64,000 nt of DNA from CAWCTD01 sp963798455 (GTDB taxonomy: Bacteria; Acidobacteriota; Terriglobia; Bryobacterales; Bryobacteraceae): positions 3,658,001-3,722,000 of the forward strand of contig CAWCTD010000003.1 of NCBI GenBank assembly GCA_963798455.1, written 5' to 3'. The translations under genes and the position numbers were made by a program. Below are positions 59,733 through 64,000 of this stretch, in pieces; the first letter of the stretch is position 1; every line of letters starts with the position of its first letter. Under the pieces are notes generated by a model. That model did no database searches. It was not told where the DNA came from and saw only the letters and a list, made by a program, of their open reading frames with translations.

Positions 59733-60143
59733 TTACTCGAAGAAGCAGCCGCTCTGTTCAGCGAGATCGCGTGCTCGCTTTACCTCCTGAGCCGAGATCT
59801 TGAGCCGATTCCGAAGTGCGCGCTGCGCGATTTCCAGAGTCGGCGTGACCACAGGCTTACACAGCATCGGCTCCCATACTTCGGCGGTGTCGAGATCGAT
59901 AACCAGAAATTGCACGTGGACACTGGGGGGGTTGGGATTTGCCCAAAGAACCTCAAATGTGATGGTCCTGTGTGGCACCTTCTGTGGCGGCACCAAGGAC
60001 AGGCCCGGCAAACGTTTTGTCTCGTCAGTGAGAGCAGCCCGGGCGAGACGCTCCGCTTCCTTCTTAGTGAGTTGGCGTTGCCCAGCGACAGCTTCACCGG
60101 CCAGCAGAATCGCGAGGATTCCGAATGGAAGTAGCTTCAGCAC
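59733..60143 (-). CDS. Small exported protein of unknown function
   Basis: About 136 residues from a GTG at 60143 (a longer frame to 60341 lacks a signal peptide at its start). LKLLPFGILAILLAGEAVAG is a signal peptide. The mature part has AERLARAALTDETKRLPG and VHVQFLVIDLDTAEVWEPML. It is a compact alpha/beta domain. Family not recognised. Confidence 0.6.
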   Translation of the reverse strand: MLKLLPFGILAILLAGEAVAGQRQLTKKEAERLARAALTDETKRLPGLSLVPPQKVPHRTITFEVLWANPNPPSVHVQFLVIDLDTAEVWEPMLCKPVVTPTLEIAQRALRNRLKISAQEVKRARDLAEQSGCFFE

Positions 60144-60379
60144 ATCCTCATTATGTGCCCCATTTGCAGAGACTTCCATCTGCTGTACGCTTCTCAAGCG
60201 GGATTCGGGGCCGGTAAACGGGGTTTCCGGAAAGTAGCCCGCCCTCAGGAGACCCCGAGTGACAACCGAGTGACAACGTCGCGGGTTCGTAGCGCCTTCT
60301 GGAACATCCCGGCGATACCAGTTGAACGTGTTTGCAAACACTTAGACCCAACTGAACTGGACTGAACTGGCGTCATTTC

Positions 60380-60404
60380 GGTTCGATCCCCGTTAGCGCT
60401 ACCA
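60380..60404 (+). other. tRNA 3'-end fragment, probable attachment site remnant
   Basis: The sequence GGTTCGATCCCC then GTTAGCGCTACCA reads as the T-loop, acceptor strand and CCA end of a tRNA, with no matching 5' part upstream. Such isolated 3' ends are left where an integrase uses a tRNA gene as att site. A truncated integrase lies 1.3 kb to the right. Confidence 0.6.
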
Positions 60405-60581
60405 CGCAGTCTCCTTCGTTTTCAATGATTTGGGTCCGTCCCGATGCTATCTGTGCAGCCAAATGCAGCCATGCCGATCATCCACCGCCAACAGGCTTGT
60501 AGACGGCGGCACTGCCCTACTTCTGTGTCGGTCTGCGATGACGGAGCTGATCGCCCTTGCCCGGCATCCCGAAAGCATGAG

Positions 60582-61475
60582 TTAGCCTTCCTTTTTCCGG
60601 CCCATCAATGTTGACAGCGCCTTCGCAAGCTCTGCCTCATCCTTCAGCGCCTGAGCCAGTCTCTCTGACAACTCAGCTAAGACGACGCGGACGCTACTCG
60701 CGATCTCAAGGCATTCTTCGTCAGACCGAGCGTGTACGCCCTCGCTAAGAGCTGCGTGCAGAAGCACCATGGGGTTATGGCCATTGATCAGGAGGCTCTG
60801 TGGGATCGCATCCTTCGCGATCGACAGGGCCTTTGAGAACCGCACCTCCTGCATGGCGCTCTGCAACGTCTTGAGGGCTCCGGGTTCGGTGCCGAGCTTC
60901 TCGGCAACTTTACTGATCTCAGCAAGGATCCGATTCTTTTGGTTCTCCACCACTCTCCGGTAATACGTGAACGCGCCCACTCCAAGCGCCTGGTTCTCGC
61001 ACCGGCGGCCCTTTAGGAACTCGTCGCGATCCGGGCCGATCAATGTGATTAGCCGCGAAGGTGTCTGCGGGCCAAATGGCGGCAGTTCACCGAATTTGAA
61101 GGCTCTCCCGGTCGGGCTTCCTTTCACATCAACCACAGCGCCGAGCGAGTACGTCTTCTGAGTTTTTTGGCAGTTCGAGCAACGGTAGGTCACGTAGAAA
61201 TATTGGCAATACTTTGCGTCAAGCGGGAACTCCCGCTCACCGACAATTCGAAAGAATCTGGTGCCGTTGCATGCGTCGCTCGGGCAGTGCAACTGCAAGT
61301 CCGGGGTGCGGAGCTGATCCATCCAAAAGCCACGGGACTGCTCCGCGATGGCAAGGTCCGAAATGGATACGAACGGACCTGGTGGGATCGATTCTAGAAA
61401 GTCCGCCAGGGACATAGATGCAGGCTTTTCCTTGGCCCCTTGTCCGTGAGTCGTGTCGATCGACGCCATGCTCAT
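60582..61475 (-). CDS. Zinc-ribbon accessory protein of unknown function
   Basis: The 297-residue protein has HCPSDACNGTRFFRIVG and YRCSNCQKTQKTYSLGA, a four-cysteine zinc ribbon. A long helical region (TYYRRVVENQKNRILAEISK) and a C-terminal helix bundle follow. No signal peptide. Proteins of this build occur in genomic islands; the neighbours here (att-like site, broken integrase) fit an island gene. Function unknown. Confidence 0.65.
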   Translation of the reverse strand: MSMASIDTTHGQGAKEKPASMSLADFLESIPPGPFVSISDLAIAEQSRGFWMDQLRTPDLQLHCPSDACNGTRFFRIVGEREFPLDAKYCQYFYVTYRCSNCQKTQKTYSLGAVVDVKGSPTGRAFKFGELPPFGPQTPSRLITLIGPDRDEFLKGRRCENQALGVGAFTYYRRVVENQKNRILAEISKVAEKLGTEPGALKTLQSAMQEVRFSKALSIAKDAIPQSLLINGHNPMVLLHAALSEGVHARSDEECLEIASSVRVVLAELSERLAQALKDEAELAKALSTLMGRKKEG

Positions 61476-61694
61476 TCTCTGAGGGCTAACTCATGTCAAG
61501 ACTCACCTTCATAAGACCAGCGGTCGCCAGCCTACGACGGAGGTGCAGGCGGCCAGCCCAAACAGCAAGCCTACTTCTTCGTAGTGAATTCTACCATGCC
61601 CTGCAATCTCCCCCTCTCCTGGGCGGACGCTGAGGCTGGAGAATCGAGCTGGTGGAAATCCCCGAAGGCGCGTTGACCCCAGAAGCCGGCCTTT

Positions 61695-62645
61695 TCACGC
61701 TCTCCGGCGCTGTCTGTGGGAACGAAGCGCGACGCCCCTGACCACGAGGCGGACAGTTTCCGTGTTGGCTTGCCGCTCTTCGGGCCGTGCCTTCCCGCCT
61801 TGCATCGCCTCCATCATCGCCGTGTTCCAGACGGTGGCTGCGTTGAGCTCGTCCTGGCTGAAGGCGTGGCTGTAAACCTGAGCAGTGACATAGACGCTCG
61901 AATGCCCGAGCAGCTTGCTGACAGTGGGCAGGGGGACACCCTTGGCTAGCAGTTGGCTCCCGTAGCCGTGACGCAGCGAATGAAGCCCGACATCTTCAAG
62001 GCCGGTTTTCCTTGCGAGAAGACACGCTGCGGCCGTCACTGAATCTGGTTTTCGGTAGTTTCCGTCCGGTTCGCAGAACACGAGGTCAAGATCAGTGCGG
62101 TAGTCTGGGCCGAATTTTCGGCGCCATTCTTCCTGCTGTTTCCTGTGCTCGTGCAGAGTTTCGATTACTACGCTGGGAAGCGGGACACGCCTAGTCTCGC
62201 CGTTTTTCGGAGGCTTTATTCTCAATCCCTGCTTTGTCTGCTCCAGCGATTTCGAAACCAAAAGCACGGCGCTGTCAAAGTCCGCATCAGACCAGGTCAC
62301 CGCGAGAGGTTCACCACGCCGGCAGCCAGTAGCGGAGGCAACGTCCAGAATTGGATAGAGCCAATGTCCGCGGGCGGCGTCAACGTATCTCCGTGTCTGG
62401 CGGAAGTCGAGCGCCTTTGCCTCGTTGCGTTCGACCTTTGGCAACTGGCACGCATCTGCAGGATTGAGTCTCAGGAGCTTCCAGCGTATGGCTGTTCCCA
62501 GGGCCGCGTGGACAACGCCGGCAGCGTTCCTTACGGTCTTGGCTGAAAGGGGCCGTCCTTGCTTGCCGCCTGATTCGCAAAGGCGCCTGTAGAGTTGGTC
62601 CAAAATGCGCGTGGAGACATCGCGCAACTGCGCGAGTGATGGCGT
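61695..62645 (-). pseudogene. Tyrosine integrase, N-terminally truncated
   Basis: About 310 residues from the first ATG (62627), with similarity perhaps reaching 62645. The catalytic domain is complete: SATGCRRGEPLAVTW, LHSLRHGYGSQLLAKGVPLP and LGHSSVYVTAQVYSHAF hold Arg, His-x-x-Arg, His and Tyr. The arm-binding and most of the core-binding N-terminal region are missing. The break abuts a 5'-truncated GH2 gene in the opposite direction. It resembles the prophage integrase, and suggests a second, mostly lost element. Confidence 0.8.
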
Positions 62646-63598
62646 GCACTGAATCCTTTCAGAGGGATACTTTCGTCGACTGGCAAATGGTAGTGGACAA
62701 TCCGTATATCGTTGGCGATTTCGTTTGGACAGCCGTGGATTACCTCGGCGAGTCCGGTATCGGCCGATCCTACCTTCGGGATCCAGGCGCGACTGGCCGG
62801 GAGCCGTTCATGGGCAGCGATGAGCTCTATCCCTAGCACAGTTCAGATTGTGGCGATATCGACATTTGCGGCTTCCGGAAGGCCAGCTCTCACTACCGGA
62901 ACATTGTGTGGGATCGGCGCGACAAGCTCTATCTCGGTGTACGCCAGCCCGTGCCCGAGGGCAAGGAGTTGCGCGTCACGACCTGGGGAGTGTGGCCAAC
63001 CTATGAGAGTTGGACGTGGCCGAGCATGGAAGGAAAGCCGCTCGAAGTGGACGTTTAATCCCGGTACGACAGGGTGCGCCTCTACTTGGATGACAAGCTG
63101 ATCGAGGAGGGGCCCGCCACGCGCGCCGAGCGGTTCGTGGCGAGCTTCAAGCTGCCCTATGGTCCAGGAGTTCTCAAGGCGGTCGGAGTTCAGGGCGGCA
63201 AGCCAGTGGCGGAAGTAGTGCTGAGAACTGTGGGAGAAGCTGTGCTGATTCGGCTGACACCCGACCGAGTCACGCTCCGCGCCGACCGCCAGGATCTGTC
63301 TTTTATCACGGTTGAGGCCGTCGATAAGAGTGCCCAACCACTCCCCAACGCGGCCCATGCGGTGACCTTCAATCTCAGCGGGCCGGGTGTGATTGCTGCG
63401 GTAGGCAACGGGGATTCGACCAGCGAGGAGATGTACCAGGGGAATCAGCTCAAGCTCTTCAATGGGAAGGCACTGGTGGTGGTGCGCGTCTCGCGGACTC
63501 CGGGGACGATTCGTCTTACGGCCAGTGCCCCGAGGCTCAAGCCCGCCACGATCAGCCTGCAGTCCCGACCGGGCCAGGCAGCACCGTATGTAGAGTAA
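62636..63598 (+). pseudogene. GH2 beta-galactosidase/glucuronidase, 3' half with two internal stops
   Basis: NPYIVGDFVWTAVDYLGESG is the end of the GH2 TIM barrel. GDIDICGFRKASSHYRNIVW, then RLYLDDKLIEEGPATR, and FITVEAVDKSAQPLPNAAHA (a C-terminal Ig-like domain) follow in the same frame. Two nonsense codons interrupt it: TAG at 62834 (expected Trp in YPWHSS) and TAA at 63056 (after EVDV). The first half, including signal peptide and acid/base region, is absent; it was lost at the junction with the truncated integrase. Confidence 0.85.
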
Positions 63599-63668
63599 GA
63601 CGCGGTTCCCAAGCACGGGTGATCTTCGGCGTCTGGTTTCGCTGTGCCCGATGGGGTTCAATGGGATT

Positions 63669-64000
63669 ATGGAATCAACGATGCGTCTGTTGGCTGTTTC
63701 TTCCGCCTGCGGTTTGGTCATGTTTCTAGCAGCATTGCCGCACGCCAACCTCTTCGGTCAGCAATCGGGAGCCCCGGCTGCGACCAGGGCGGTCGCCAGT
63801 GCGGGCGGTTCGGCTCAACCGGAGAATTGGGCTACTTCGCAAGACCATCAGAACATGATGGAGCAGCTCGGTATCAAGGCTCTCCGTCCTGGTCCAAGCG
63901 GGAACGAATCTGCGCCCAATCATGCCAACTACGACGAGGCGTCGGCGAATCCGTACCCCAACCTTCCCGACGTGCTCACGCTGAAGAACGGAAAGAAGGT
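63669..64000 (+). CDS. CE15-like glucuronoyl/acetylxylan esterase, 3' truncated by window edge
   Basis: ATG 63669 opens a signal peptide (MRLLAVSSACGLVMFLAALP) and a mature start with NMMEQLGIKALRPGPSGN, then NYDEASANPYPNLPDVLTLK. This is the N-terminal pattern of acidobacterial CE15-type esterases, which cut ester links between glucuronoxylan and lignin. The catalytic region lies outside the window. With the GH2 remnant next door it suggests a polysaccharide-degradation neighbourhood. Confidence 0.65.
   Translation, partial: MESTMRLLAVSSACGLVMFLAALPHANLFGQQSGAPAATRAVASAGGSAQPENWATSQDHQNMMEQLGIKALRPGPSGNESAPNHANYDEASANPYPNLPDVLTLKNGKK

Noticed and set aside
60360..60410. Complete tRNA gene
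   Set aside because: Only the T-loop/acceptor end is present; no D-arm, anticodon arm or 5' acceptor strand upstream.

Overview
The window is GC-rich bacterial chromosome carrying one nearly complete tailed prophage. Several things point to an acidobacterium of the Solibacter/Bryobacter type (inference): an ADOP-type FtsX permease behind a PadR regulator, the start of a CE15-like esterase, secreted proteins of unknown family, and IS256/IS21-type debris. No rRNA or complete tRNA gene was seen.

Left arm (1-13.6 kb). It opens with the tail of a molybdate-type substrate-binding protein, an internally deleted di-heme cytochrome c peroxidase, and a MOT1-family molybdate/sulfate transporter. A minus-strand TcmP + DUF5131 (Gp37/Gp68) pair follows, then two small genes, one with a DUF3489 domain whose 5' end is duplicated 2.9 kb upstream. 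The most striking part is 5.9-13.6 kb, read here as a fluoride-response island. Three sequences with fluoride (crcB) riboswitch architecture lie within 1.7 kb. One (minus strand) heads a tightly overlapping five-gene operon: cation:proton antiporter, double DUF190, DUF190, AAA ATPase, dynamin-like GTPase. One (plus strand) precedes a tiny ORF coupled to a two-helix membrane protein. One sits before enolase, a fluoride-sensitive enzyme, and runs directly into a perfect intrinsic terminator. In all three the aptamer strand CTCCTAC has a competing partner (terminator, hairpin or Shine-Dalgarno sequence).

Prophage (about 14.2-52.6 kb). It is a lambda-like siphovirus. The order is ParB-methyltransferase, terminase small/large, gpW-like joiner, portal, fused protease-capsid, DUF2190 decoration protein, head completion, tail tube, tail chaperones, tape measure, a giant gpL-gpJ-like tip protein, a repeat-rich fibre, and a lysis cassette (holin-like proteins, transglycosylase, spanin-like). 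Replication and regulation follow (RHH protein, HTH protein, SNF2 helicase, primase, HNH, UvrD helicase, VRR-NUC, dGTP-diphosphohydrolase-like), then excisionase and tyrosine integrase. Three promoters share exact 17-bp spacers containing a TTG-N4-CAA-like operator. An AT-rich block bounded by 17-bp inverted repeats lies at the left edge.

Right arm (52.6-64 kb). It holds the ADOP permease/PadR pair, an IS256-family element, IS21-like debris, three exported proteins of unknown family, a zinc-ribbon protein, a tRNA 3'-end att-like sequence, a truncated integrase abutting a 5'-truncated GH2 beta-galactosidase pseudogene, and the start of a CE15-like esterase.

Four genes (tail tube, SNF2 helicase, primase, ADOP permease) are each broken by the same lesion: an extra T turning an expected GACGTC on the coding strand into GACGTTC. 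Two further breaks are in C or G homopolymers. This pattern is either a systematic sequencing/assembly error at a particular motif or a real mutational process. It should be settled before any of these genes is called a pseudogene.
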